Part shown: piece by piece, positions 14,208 to 21,504 of the stretch
Numbering within the stretch: the first letter of the stretch is position 1
How the letters are laid out: each line of letters starts with the position of its first letter
Assembly (NCBI GenBank): GCA_022566975.1
Contig: JADFHV010000001.1
Location: forward strand, 1-26,562
Length of the DNA: 26,562 nt
Source: Chloroflexota bacterium
Lineage (GTDB): Bacteria > Chloroflexota > Dehalococcoidia > SAR202 > UBA11138
Direction of reading: 5' to 3'
Notes under the pieces: generated by a model
Databases searched by the model: none
What the model saw: the letters and a program-made list of their open reading frames with translations, nothing else
What the model was told of the DNA's origin: nothing
Program-made: the position numbers and the translations under genes

Positions 14208-14270
14208 GTTCAACCTCCTGCGGGTTGCCGCTCTTGGGGCGTCTTGAGTTCCACAACCTGAACAATGTCA

Positions 14271-14293
14271 GAGAATCTATTGAGGATATTCTC
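14271..14293. promoter_or_regulatory. Dyad GAGAAT-N11-ATTCTC between divergent oppA-type and hflK genes
   Basis: GAGAAT (14271-14276) and ATTCTC (14288-14293) are perfect arms separated by 11 bases, in a locally AT-richer stretch of the 263-base divergent gap. It may be an operator for either side. Apart from this and the extended -10 at 14411, nothing else in the gap is recognisable. Confidence 0.25.
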
Positions 14294-14410
14294 GATAGCA
14301 GGCCGATTTTTAGCACACTTCGGCTCTGGAGTCAACGCCTAGAGACGCGAGGGCATCGGATCGGACCAGACTACACAGACCCGCCTTGCAGTGCACTCCG
14401 AGTGCCGATG

Positions 14411-14419
14411 TGCCATAAT
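14411..14419 (+). promoter_or_regulatory. Extended -10 promoter candidate for hflK
   Basis: TG (14411-14412), one base, then CATAAT (14414-14419) matches the extended -10 pattern with one mismatch. Start of transcription near 14426 would leave a leader of about 45 bases. No good -35 is correctly spaced. Confidence 0.35.
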
Positions 14420-14470
14420 ATGTCAGGCAATTTCCCCGGCACACGAATTTTCCAGGTACACCACCGTAAT

Positions 14471-15562
14471 ATGCTACGAATGTTCCGACAGGAAGAGCCC
14501 GAGGTAAACCTCGACCAGATAATCGAGCGCGTCCGCGCGTTCGGTAACCGGTTCCGATTCGGAGGGGGCGGGGGCATTGTGTGGTACCTGATCCTCGGTG
14601 TCTTTATCCTGGCCCTGGTCATATGGCTGGGCAGGGGGATCTACACGGTACAGCCCGGCGAGCAGGCCGCGCTGCGCTTGTTCGGCAAGTTCAACAGCCT
14701 CCAGGGGCCGGGGCTGCACTGGTTTTGGCCCTCGCCCATCGGCACCCACACCGTAGTAAACACAGCTGAAGTGCGCCGTCTGGAGCTGGGCGTCAGGGGA
14801 GGGCAGCCCATCCTCTCCGAGTCGCTCATGATCACGGGCGATGCCGACGAGGAGGGCAACCCGGGTGAGGCGCCCAACATCGTGGACGTCCAGCTACTCG
14901 TTCAGTACGACATCAAGGACATCGAGGCGTTCCTGTTCAAAGTGATCGACCCGGACGGGATCACCATCAAGGACGTGGCGGAGACCGCTCTGCGCCAGAT
15001 CGTAGGCAGCCGCCCCATAGACGACGTGCTCACCGACCAGAAGGAGGCTGTCCAGGCGGACGTCAAGCTCTTGCTCCAGAAGCTCCTGGACGACTACCAG
15101 ACGGGCATACGAGTCAGAGAGGTCAAGCTCCTCAACGTCTTCGCGCCTGAGCAGGTCAAGGCCGCCTTCGACGACGTCGTCAAGGCCAAGGAGGACAAGG
15201 CGCGGATCATCAACCTGGCCGACGCCTACAAAGAGGACATCCTCCCCAGGGCCAGGGGCGAGGCGGCGCGCGTCCTGCAGGGGGCGGAGGGCTTCAAGCA
15301 GGAGCAGATCGCCAAGGCCACCGGCGAGGCGAATCGGTTCCTCGCCATCCTCAAGGAGTTCAAGAAGGCCGAGACCGTCACCCGTCAGAGACTATACCTG
15401 GAGGCGATGGAGGAGATACTTCCGAGCATAACCAAGTTCATAATAGCCGCCGACTCGGGTGGAAACCTGCTGCAGTTCCTGCCTCTCAACGGAGCGCAGC
15501 CACAGTTTCCGCCGGCCACAACCCAGCCGGCCACAACCCAGCCGGCCACAACCCAGCCCTAG
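14471..15562 (+). CDS. hflK: HflK-like SPFH/band 7 membrane protein
   Basis: Membrane-anchored SPFH protein that, with HflC, forms the cage complex that in other bacteria surrounds and modulates the FtsH protease. ATG 14471 (MLRMFRQEE) is chosen; the frame is open further but those residues are unlike the family. No clear ribosome site is visible. One membrane helix lies at about residues 38-55 after a Gly-rich stretch (FRFGGGGG). The SPFH domain starts at YTVQPGEQAALRLFGKF and continues GPGLHWFWPSPIG. The second half is a long charged helix (KEDKARIINLADAYKEDILP). The last 16 residues are three copies of ATTQP, from an exact 15-base tandem repeat. hflC begins 9 bases later. No ftsH is in the window. 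Confidence 0.9.
   Translation: MLRMFRQEEPEVNLDQIIERVRAFGNRFRFGGGGGIVWYLILGVFILALVIWLGRGIYTVQPGEQAALRLFGKFNSLQGPGLHWFWPSPIGTHTVVNTAEVRRLELGVRGGQPILSESLMITGDADEEGNPGEAPNIVDVQLLVQYDIKDIEAFLFKVIDPDGITIKDVAETALRQIVGSRPIDDVLTDQKEAVQADVKLLLQKLLDDYQTGIRVREVKLLNVFAPEQVKAAFDDVVKAKEDKARIINLADAYKEDILPRARGEAARVLQGAEGFKQEQIAKATGEANRFLAILKEFKKAETVTRQRLYLEAMEEILPSITKFIIAADSGGNLLQFLPLNGAQPQFPPATTQPATTQPATTQP
15511..15555 (+). repeat. Three exact 15-base tandem repeats at the 3' end of hflK
   Basis: The unit GCCGGCCACAACCCA occurs at 15511-15525, 15526-15540 and 15541-15555 without change. It encodes ATTQP repeats immediately before the stop codon. Exact identity of the copies suggests recent slippage and possible copy-number variation. 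Confidence 0.9.
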
Positions 15563-15571
15563 AGACCTAGC

Positions 15572-16456
15572 ATGAAAATTCTGGTCATACTCATAGTCCT
15601 GGCCGCCGTCATCGCGGGAATCGTCGGTCCGCAGCTCCTGTTCACGGTCGACGAGACCCAGCTGGCAATCATCACCCGGTTCGGAGAGCCTCGAAAGACC
15701 ATCAAGAGCCCCGGACTCTACCTCAAGACTCCCTTCGTCGAGACGGTCACCTACTTCGAAAAGCGACTGCTTATCTTCGACGCGCCACCGGAGTCCCTGC
15801 TCACGTTGGACAAGAAGCGTCTGATCATCGACGTCATAGATGTTTACGCCAGGGGCCGTATTGTCGACCCACTTCTTTTCTTCAGGACCCTGAGGACCGA
15901 AACGCAGGCAGTGTCCCGGGCCGTAGACATCGTCTCCTCCGAGCTACGGCGCGAGGTAGCCAGCGACAATCAGGCCGAGATCATCACGACAAAGCGGGAA
16001 GAGGTCATCGCTCGGGTGAAGGCTAACGCGGGACCCATTCTGGCGGAGTTCGGCATCGATCTGGTGGACCTCAGGATCAAACGGGCCGACTTCCCGGTGG
16101 AGATCGCAGAGAGCGTCTACGCCAGGATGCAGGCCGAGCGGAAGCGCAAGGCGGACAGAGAGCGCGCCGAGGGCGCCCAGGTGGACGCGGAGATCAGGTC
16201 GGATGTGGACCGCCAGGCGACCATCATCCGGGCGGAGGCGGAGAGGGACGCCAACATCATCCGGGGCGAGGGTGAGGCCAGCGCCATCGAGATTTTCTCA
16301 GGAGCCCTGGAACAGGGGCCTGAGTTCTACGCCTTTCAGCGCAGCCTACAGGCCTACAAGGTCTTTCTGACACAGAACACGACGGTGGTATTGCCCGCCG
16401 ACAGCGACCTGTTCCAGTTCCTGGAGTCGCCCATGGGCAAAGACGGGGAAGAGTAA
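15572..16456 (+). CDS. hflC: HflC-like SPFH/band 7 membrane protein
   Basis: Partner of HflK, 294 residues, typical length. A single N-terminal membrane segment (KILVILIVLAAVIAGIVG) is followed by the SPFH domain: VDETQLAIITRFGEP, then SPGLYLKTPFVETVTYFEKRL. Late hallmarks are FGIDLVDLRIKRADFP, followed by YARMQAERKRKADRERAEGA and the helix with RAEAERDANIIRGEGEASAI. These match HflC closely and differ from general stomatins. The gene follows hflK after 9 bases and is closed by three consecutive hairpins, the last a strong terminator. In other bacteria HflKC restrains FtsH-dependent membrane-protein degradation; here that role is inferred. Confidence 0.92.
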   Translation: MKILVILIVLAAVIAGIVGPQLLFTVDETQLAIITRFGEPRKTIKSPGLYLKTPFVETVTYFEKRLLIFDAPPESLLTLDKKRLIIDVIDVYARGRIVDPLLFFRTLRTETQAVSRAVDIVSSELRREVASDNQAEIITTKREEVIARVKANAGPILAEFGIDLVDLRIKRADFPVEIAESVYARMQAERKRKADRERAEGAQVDAEIRSDVDRQATIIRAEAERDANIIRGEGEASAIEIFSGALEQGPEFYAFQRSLQAYKVFLTQNTTVVLPADSDLFQFLESPMGKDGEE

Positions 16457-16502
16457 GAAGGCGGCTTACCGCCAGGCCCGGCTACGGGCCCTTCGCTGGA
16501 CG

Positions 16503-16539
16503 AAATGGACCCCCGGCCGAAGTCGGGGGTCCATTTTTT
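16503..16539 (+). terminator. Strong rho-independent terminator after hflC
   Basis: AAATGGACCCCCG (16503-16515) pairs perfectly with CGGGGGTCCATTT (16524-16536) around an 8-base loop, ending in a run of six T (16534-16539). Two shorter hairpins precede it: GGCGG/CCGCC at 16460-16473 and GGCCCG/CGGGCC at 16475-16490. The space from 16540 to 16741 holds nothing else I can identify. Confidence 0.9.
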
Positions 16540-16741
16540 CTCGGCAGATCTTGAGTGGCCTCAAGGACGTCGCGCTCTCTACCTTTGGATAGGGGCGACC
16601 CGGCGGATCGCCTTGTCCGGTACTCGGAAAGACACCCGGACATACCGCATAACGAGCAATGTCATTCCGAGGAGTCCCCGACGAAGAATCTGGGGCAGGG
16701 TCTTTTCCGCGCGCTTTGACGGTAGGTCCCGACTGGGGTCC

Positions 16742-17323
16742 CTACTGGCGTTGGTACGTCCCCATGAGCTGACCGCGCGCCAGGACGTGCCCCTCCATGG
16801 CCTCCAGAAGCTCCTTCTTCTTCGCCCCGCTGTCGAGGTCGAGCTCAACATCTAAGGCGTAGACCTTGAAGAAATAGCGATGGGGAGAGCCCTTTGGCGG
16901 ACACGGCCCGCCGTAGCCAAGCCTCTTGAAGTCGTTGGTGCCGTTCTTCGCTCCCATTGCCGTTACGTCGGCAGTGACCACCGCCTCGGACAGCCCATCG
17001 ACGTCGGCGGTAATGCCGTAGAGGACCCAGTGCACCCAGGTGCCACGGGCGTCGGGGTCGTCGGATATGAGTGCCAGGCTTCTCGTTCCCTCGGGCACGC
17101 CAGTCCACGAAAGCGGCGGCGATACGTCGTCGCCGTCGCAGGAGTACTTGATCGGAATGGCGGCCCCCTCAGAAAACGCGGTGCTTGTCACTACGATACT
17201 CGCCGACACGCCCGCGTCCACCGCGGGCTCAGCGTCGTCGCCGCCGGAGCAGGCCACCGGCGCCAGAGATGCCAGCGCCAAGGCGCCCCAACCCAGTTTT
17301 AGCAGGTAGCGTCTGTCCACCAT
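16742..17323 (-). CDS. PEBP-family (YbhB/YbcL-like) lipoprotein with Tat-type signal
   Basis: Phosphatidylethanolamine-binding-protein-like fold, 193 residues. The signal starts MVDRRYLLKLG, a twin-arginine-type n-region, then a hydrophobic stretch ending in the lipobox PVAC followed by SGGDD, so it is predicted to be exported folded and lipidated. The mature part has the bacterial PEBP motifs SPPLSWTGVPEGTRSLALIS, DDPDARGTWVHWVLYGI, GYGGPCPPKGSPHRYFFKVYAL and, near the end, GHVLARGQLMGTYQR. The DPDA and GxPCPPxGxPHRY motifs form the conserved ligand pocket. ATG 17323 is preferred to GTG 17362, because it puts the twin Arg in the usual place; a GAGG lies upstream. It is monocistronic, divergent from ybeY, with its own promoter. 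Ligand and role are unknown for most bacterial members. Confidence 0.9.
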   Translation of the reverse strand: MVDRRYLLKLGWGALALASLAPVACSGGDDAEPAVDAGVSASIVVTSTAFSEGAAIPIKYSCDGDDVSPPLSWTGVPEGTRSLALISDDPDARGTWVHWVLYGITADVDGLSEAVVTADVTAMGAKNGTNDFKRLGYGGPCPPKGSPHRYFFKVYALDVELDLDSGAKKKELLEAMEGHVLARGQLMGTYQRQ

Positions 17324-17368
17324 CGCACCGGTCCTCGATCCGGACACCTGGCATTCGCGCACGACGAC

Positions 17369-17397
17369 ACCTTAGTCCGCACGGTATGCCGTGTCAA
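17369..17397 (-). promoter_or_regulatory. Promoter of the PEBP gene with a dyad in its spacer
   Basis: On the minus strand a perfect -35 TTGACA (17392-17397) and -10 TAAGGT (17369-17374, weak) are 17 bases apart. Transcription would start near 17362, about 40 bases before the ATG. The spacer and edge of the -35 contain CACGG-TATG-CCGTG (17380-17393), a perfect dyad, as expected for a repressor site. Confidence 0.5.
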
Positions 17398-17432
17398 CGA
17401 CGAACGGGGTCCGGCCTGCCATCCCGCGAGGG

Positions 17433-17438
17433 TATAAT
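17433..17438 (+). promoter_or_regulatory. -10 element upstream of ybeY
   Basis: A perfect TATAAT at 17433-17438 lies 30 bases before the ybeY ATG; GGAG (17459-17462) follows 6 bases before that ATG. No acceptable -35 is seen 16-18 bases upstream, so the promoter is probable but unproven. It would serve the ybeY-dnaX-ebfC-recR operon. Confidence 0.45.
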
Positions 17439-17468
17439 AGGGGCACGACACGTCGTCCGGAGCCATTC

Positions 17469-18020
17469 ATGTCAACAACGCCCGTCCCGCCTCGGACGAG
17501 GGTCCAGGTCTTCCAAGAGTTCGAGGGCTGCGCCTCGCGGCAGTGGCTCGAGAGCATCGCCAAGCAGGCCCTGGCCGCAGCGTATATCCGTCAGGAGAAG
17601 CCCGCAGACGCGACGAGCCGCGCCGGGCCTCTTCTCGACATCGTTCTGGCAGACGACGATACCATGAAGCGGCTCAACCAGGAACACCGTGGCCTGGACG
17701 AGACGACGGACGTGCTCGCATTCTCCTTTGCACACGGGGGCGAATACTACGGAGACGACCGGCGCCCGCCGGCTCCCGATGGCTTCGACTTCGTCACGCC
17801 TCCAGGCGAAGAAGCCGGGCTGGGTGAGGTCATCATCTCGTATCCCCAGGCGGTGAGGCAGGCGCGACAATCGGGCCACGGAGTCCACCGCGAGCTAGTC
17901 ATCCTGCTTGTCCACGGCGTCCTGCACCTGCTAGGCTACGATCATATGGAGCCGGACGAGGAGGCCGCAATGAAAGAGATGGAGACGGCCGTCCTCGCGC
18001 AGGTCCTGTCCATTGAGTGA
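17469..18020 (+). CDS. ybeY: Endoribonuclease YbeY
   Basis: Zinc-dependent single-strand endoribonuclease needed for 16S rRNA 3'-end maturation and ribosome quality control. The signature HGVLHLLGYDH is intact, with zinc ligands His149, His153 and His159. Before it come DIVLADDDTMKRLNQEHRG and the strand TTDVLAFSF, both typical of the family; LGEVIISYPQAVRQA is also typical. At 183 residues it is slightly long, because of an insertion rich in Asp, Gly and Pro after LAFSF (about residues 80-112). ATG 17469 is preferred, with GGAG 6 bases upstream; the upstream in-frame extension lacks a good start. The stop overlaps the dnaX TTG start by 8 bases, so the two are translationally coupled. Confidence 0.93.
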   Translation: MSTTPVPPRTRVQVFQEFEGCASRQWLESIAKQALAAAYIRQEKPADATSRAGPLLDIVLADDDTMKRLNQEHRGLDETTDVLAFSFAHGGEYYGDDRRPPAPDGFDFVTPPGEEAGLGEVIISYPQAVRQARQSGHGVHRELVILLVHGVLHLLGYDHMEPDEEAAMKEMETAVLAQVLSIE

Positions 18021-19644
18021 AGTCTACTATCGCAAGTGGCGTCCCCAGAGGTTCGACCAGGTCGTCGGCCAGGAGGCCGTCGTTCGCACCCTGCGCCATG
18101 CCGTCTCCCAGCGACGAATCGCTCACGCCTACCTCTTCTGTGGGCCACGCGGGACAGGCAAGACCAGCACGGCCCGTATCCTGGCGAAGGCGGTCAATTG
18201 CTTGTCGCCTCAGGATGGCGAGCCCGACAACGAGTGCGAGGTATGCCGCTCCGTCAACGAGGGGCGCGCCCTCGACCTCATAGAGATCGATGCGGCCAGC
18301 AACCGCGGGATAGACGACATACGGTCGCTGAGCGAGAAGATACACTTCACTCCCAACGAGGCGACGTATAAGGTCTACATCATCGACGAAGTACACATGC
18401 TAACCGAGCCGGCGTTTAACGCCCTGCTCAAGACCCTGGAGGAGCCGCCGGAGCACGCCATACTGGTCCTCGCCACCACTGAGCCCCACAAAGTACCGTT
18501 GACAATAATCTCCCGGTGCCAGCGCTTCGACTTCCGGCGGATCTCGCCGGACGTCATCGTGGACAGGCTCGCTCAGCTATGCGACGACGAGGGTGTCGAA
18601 GCGGCGCCGGAGGTCCTCGCGCTCGTCGCGCGCACCGCCAGCGGTAGCCTGCGCGACGCCGAGAACCTCCTGGAGCAGCTAGTCGTCTCGTACGGCTCGC
18701 CAATAGTAGAGGAGCACGCCCGCGACCTGCTGGACATGGGCGGAGATGAGGTCGCCCTTGACCTGGTCGGCCACATCGTTGCCCGGTCCGTGCCCGATGG
18801 CCTGACCGCCATCAACAAGGTCGCTGAGCAGGGGAGCGACCTCCGGAGCCTGCACCGGGGAGTCATGGAGTACCTGAGGGCGGTAATGCTGCTGACGACG
18901 GGTGCCGGAAGCTCGTTGGGCTACGCCGATGATACCGCCGCCAGGCTCGCGAAACTGGCCGAGGCTGAATCGGTGGACCGCGTGGTACACGCGCTGAAGG
19001 CCTTCTCAAAAGCGGACCTCCGGCACGACACGGCGTCCCCGCTCCCGCTGGAGCTCGCCCTCGTGGAGGCCTGCGCCGAGCCCGCCCCGCCGCCGGTCCG
19101 GGCGCCGGCGGCCCCCGCGTCCGCTCCTCCACGGGCTGCACCGCGGCAAGACCCGGTGCCTCGGTCAGGTGTCTCCCGGCCTGAGCCCCGTGCTCGAGCA
19201 GAACCCGCCGCTCCGACGCGCGCCCGGCCCGACTCCGAGGGACGCGCACCACCCCAGTCTTCATCCGGACCGGCGGACCAGCTTGAGACCCAGTGGAAGG
19301 AGATCACAAGGGCCCTGCGCCAGGTGGGCAAGAAGTTCAAGATCGGCGCTCTGCTCATCGGCAGCAAGGAGCGTCATCTGTCCGACGGGGTCGTCACCGT
19401 TACCTTCTCCCACCGCTCCCACATGGAGCGCATGCAGCAGGAGCTCGACAACCCCGACGTACGGAGGGCGGTGAACGACGCGGTCAGCGAGGTGCTCGGC
19501 GGAAGCTACGAGGTGGTTGTGTCTGAGATAGACGGCGATGCAGCGGCCCCCCGGGGCGGAGCGAGACCCGGTGGTCACCTGGTACGCGCCGCGCAGGCTA
19601 TGGGCGCCCAGGTCGTCGAGGAGAAGGAGGACGAGGCCCGATGA
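18013..19644 (+). CDS. dnaX: DNA polymerase III subunit gamma/tau
   Basis: Clamp-loader ATPase of DNA replication, 543 residues. It begins SEVYYRKWRPQRFDQVVGQE, the standard DnaX start, from a TTG at 18013 inside ybeY. Walker A is GPRGTGKTS (residues 44-52), Walker B IIDEVHML, sensor I ATTEPHKVP, and the SRC arginine-finger motif follows (IISRCQRFDF). The zinc module normally has four Cys; here they are Cys63, Asp72, Cys75 and Cys78, so one ligand is Asp. Lid and collar domains follow to about residue 350, then a Pro/Ala/Arg-rich linker (about 355-415) and a C-terminal domain of about 120 residues. No slippery sequence for a short gamma form was noticed. The stop overlaps the ebfC start (ATGA). 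Confidence 0.95.
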   Translation: MSEVYYRKWRPQRFDQVVGQEAVVRTLRHAVSQRRIAHAYLFCGPRGTGKTSTARILAKAVNCLSPQDGEPDNECEVCRSVNEGRALDLIEIDAASNRGIDDIRSLSEKIHFTPNEATYKVYIIDEVHMLTEPAFNALLKTLEEPPEHAILVLATTEPHKVPLTIISRCQRFDFRRISPDVIVDRLAQLCDDEGVEAAPEVLALVARTASGSLRDAENLLEQLVVSYGSPIVEEHARDLLDMGGDEVALDLVGHIVARSVPDGLTAINKVAEQGSDLRSLHRGVMEYLRAVMLLTTGAGSSLGYADDTAARLAKLAEAESVDRVVHALKAFSKADLRHDTASPLPLELALVEACAEPAPPPVRAPAAPASAPPRAAPRQDPVPRSGVSRPEPRARAEPAAPTRARPDSEGRAPPQSSSGPADQLETQWKEITRALRQVGKKFKIGALLIGSKERHLSDGVVTVTFSHRSHMERMQQELDNPDVRRAVNDAVSEVLGGSYEVVVSEIDGDAAAPRGGARPGGHLVRAAQAMGAQVVEEKEDEAR

Positions 19645-19946
19645 ACAAGAAGATGCTGCGTCAGGCCCAGCAGCTCCAGCAGCAGATGGTAAAGCTCCAG
19701 GAAGAGCTGGAGAGCTCCACAGTCGAGGCCACGTCGGGGGGCGGCGTCGTAACGGCCGTCGTCAGCGGCAAGATGAGGGTCGAGTCACTCACCATAGACC
19801 CGGACGTCGTGTCGGCCGAAGACGTAGACTTGCTACAGGACCTGGTGCAGGCCGCCGTCAACGAGGGGCTGGAGAAGGCCCAGGAGATGGCCTCCAGCCG
19901 CATGAGCTCGCTGACGAGCGGCATGAAGCTCCCGGGCCTGACGTAG
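19641..19946 (+). CDS. ebfC: YbaB/EbfC-family nucleoid-associated protein
   Basis: Small DNA-binding dimer of 101 residues. The N-terminal helix (KKMLRQAQQLQQQMVKLQEE) forms the tweezer arm, then the three-strand core ATSGGGVVTAVVSGKMRV with the family GGG, VESLTIDPDVV, and the C-terminal helix VNEGLEKAQEMASSRM. The start overlaps the dnaX stop by four bases (ATGA). Position between dnaX and recR is conserved across bacteria; the protein is linked to nucleoid organisation and recombination. Confidence 0.95.
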   Translation: MNKKMLRQAQQLQQQMVKLQEELESSTVEATSGGGVVTAVVSGKMRVESLTIDPDVVSAEDVDLLQDLVQAAVNEGLEKAQEMASSRMSSLTSGMKLPGLT

Positions 19947-19955
19947 CCTTCCAAA

Positions 19956-20567
19956 ATGACGACCGACCGAACTCCCTCGGCCGCTCCGGTGGCCCGGCTC
20001 GTGGACGAGTTCCACAAGCTGCCGGGCATCGGGCCCAAGACGGCCCAACGACTGACCTACTACCTGGTCCGCATGCCCGAAGAGCAGGCGCGGGCGCTGG
20101 CCGAGGCCATCCTGGCGGTCAAGGACCGCATCGTCCTCTGCTCCCAGTGCTACAACATCACCGAGTCCGACCCCTGCTCCGTTTGCGACGATCCCCAACG
20201 CGATCGCACGCGAATCTGCGTGGTGGAGGAGGCCCTGGACGTCCTCGCCCTGGAGAGGACCGATGCTTACAAGGGGCTATACCACGTGCTCCACGGCGTC
20301 ATATCGCCCATGAACGGCGTGGGACCCGACGATCTGAAGATCCAGCCGCTGCTGGGGCGCCTCAAGGGTTCGCAGGTCCAGGAGGTTATCCTGGCTACCA
20401 ACCCCAATCTCGAGGGCGAGGCCACCTCCATGTACATCCACCGGCTCATCTCTCCCCTGGGGATCAAAGTTACCCGTCCGGCCCGAGGGCTCCCGGTGGG
20501 CGGCGACCTGGAGTACGCCGACGAGGTAACGCTGGCGCGGGCCATGGAGGGCCGCCAGGACTTCTGA
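19956..20567 (+). CDS. recR: Recombination mediator protein RecR
   Basis: Ring-forming recombinational-repair protein that acts with RecO in loading RecA. Features in order: helix-hairpin-helix LPGIGPKTAQRL (about 22-33); zinc finger with Cys62, Cys65, Cys74 and Cys77; Toprim domain starting RICVVEEALDVLALE; then LHGVISPMNGVGPDDLKI; and EVILATNPNLEGEATSMYI, the Toprim core. The C-terminus has the conserved ARGLPVGGDLEYADEVTLARAM (about 180-200), here listed only as its key groups GLPVGGDLEY and DEVTL. Length of 203 residues is normal. ATG 19956 is 9 bases after the ebfC stop; no ribosome site is obvious, so coupling is likely. Confidence 0.96.
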   Translation: MTTDRTPSAAPVARLVDEFHKLPGIGPKTAQRLTYYLVRMPEEQARALAEAILAVKDRIVLCSQCYNITESDPCSVCDDPQRDRTRICVVEEALDVLALERTDAYKGLYHVLHGVISPMNGVGPDDLKIQPLLGRLKGSQVQEVILATNPNLEGEATSMYIHRLISPLGIKVTRPARGLPVGGDLEYADEVTLARAMEGRQDF

Positions 20568-20646
20568 CCGAACCGGGTCCGACGACCTCTTACCCTCCTG
20601 AGGCGGCGCTATCCCGGGGCGGGCCGCAGCTTCCAAGCATCGGACA

Positions 20647-21504
20647 ATGTCCAGACCGAGAACGTACAAGACCGAGGCGATCGTCCTGAGGCAGATGGCC
20701 CTGGGCGAGGCCGACCGCATCCTCACCCTGTACACGATAGACTCAGGCAAGATACGCGCCGTCGCAAAGGGAGTCCGGCGCACCAAGAGCAGGCTCGGCG
20801 GACATCTCGAGCTCCTGAACCGGGTGTCGGTCTCCCTGGGCCGTGGAAGAGACCTGGACGTCGTGAGCGAGGCCCAGGCACTTCAGACGTATCGGCTGCT
20901 GCGCGACGACCTCGAGCGGCTCTCGAAGGCCATATATTTGGCCGAGTTGGTCGATACCTTCTCAGTTGAGCGCTCGTCCAGCTATTCAGTCTATGAGTTG
21001 CTCGCAGAGGCCCTGGGCCACCTCGAAGAGACGTCCAACCCGGACCTACTGCTTCGCCACTTCGAGGTGCGTCTGCTCGACCTGTCGGGGTACAGGCCCG
21101 AGCTGCACAACTGTGTCGAGTGCAGGGCCGAACTCGAACCGGCCGATCACGCTTTTAGCTGCGCCGCGGGAGGTGTCCGATGCCCTCGATGCCGGGGCGC
21201 ATCCGACGATCCTCTCATCCCCATCTCCGTCAACTCCATGAAGGTCCTCAGGCTTCTCCAGAGAGAGCGGCAGCCGTCCAGGGTCTCTGGGCTGCGGGTC
21301 TCGGCCAGGGTTGCGGCCGAGACGGAGAGGACGCTTCGGACCTATATCCGCTACATCGTCGAGCGAGAGCTCAAGAGCGCCGAGTTCATGAACCTTGTCA
21401 CGCGGGGTGGCAACGGCGGGTCGTTCGTGAGCCGGCGTCGGCGTGACGGGGGTAGGGGGACGGGCGACATCGGAGAGAGGTCGGGTCCGGGTGGCAGACC
21501 CTAG
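20647..21504 (+). CDS. recO: DNA repair protein RecO
   Basis: RecFOR-pathway protein of 285 residues. The N-terminal OB fold begins YKTEAIVLRQMALGEADRIL, followed by TLYTIDSGKIRAVAKGVRR and LLNRVSVSLGRGRDLDVVSEA. A helical domain follows and then a zinc motif with Cys156, Cys159, Cys179 and Cys182. The C-terminal 30 residues are Gly/Arg-rich and probably disordered, a small addition to the usual length. ATG 20647 is 79 bases beyond recR; no strong promoter or ribosome site is seen, so it probably shares the recR transcript. It ends in a convergent overlap with the FAD oxidoreductase at CTAG. Confidence 0.93.
   Translation: MSRPRTYKTEAIVLRQMALGEADRILTLYTIDSGKIRAVAKGVRRTKSRLGGHLELLNRVSVSLGRGRDLDVVSEAQALQTYRLLRDDLERLSKAIYLAELVDTFSVERSSSYSVYELLAEALGHLEETSNPDLLLRHFEVRLLDLSGYRPELHNCVECRAELEPADHAFSCAAGGVRCPRCRGASDDPLIPISVNSMKVLRLLQRERQPSRVSGLRVSARVAAETERTLRTYIRYIVERELKSAEFMNLVTRGGNGGSFVSRRRRDGGRGTGDIGERSGPGGRP

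Noticed and set aside
18013..19644. Programmed frameshift in dnaX for a short gamma form
   Set aside because: No A-rich slippery run was seen in the linker region and the long frame is complete.
19538..20689. 383-codon plus-strand frame across dnaX, ebfC and recR
   Set aside because: Out of frame with three well-supported genes and composed of Arg/Gly/Pro low-complexity sequence.
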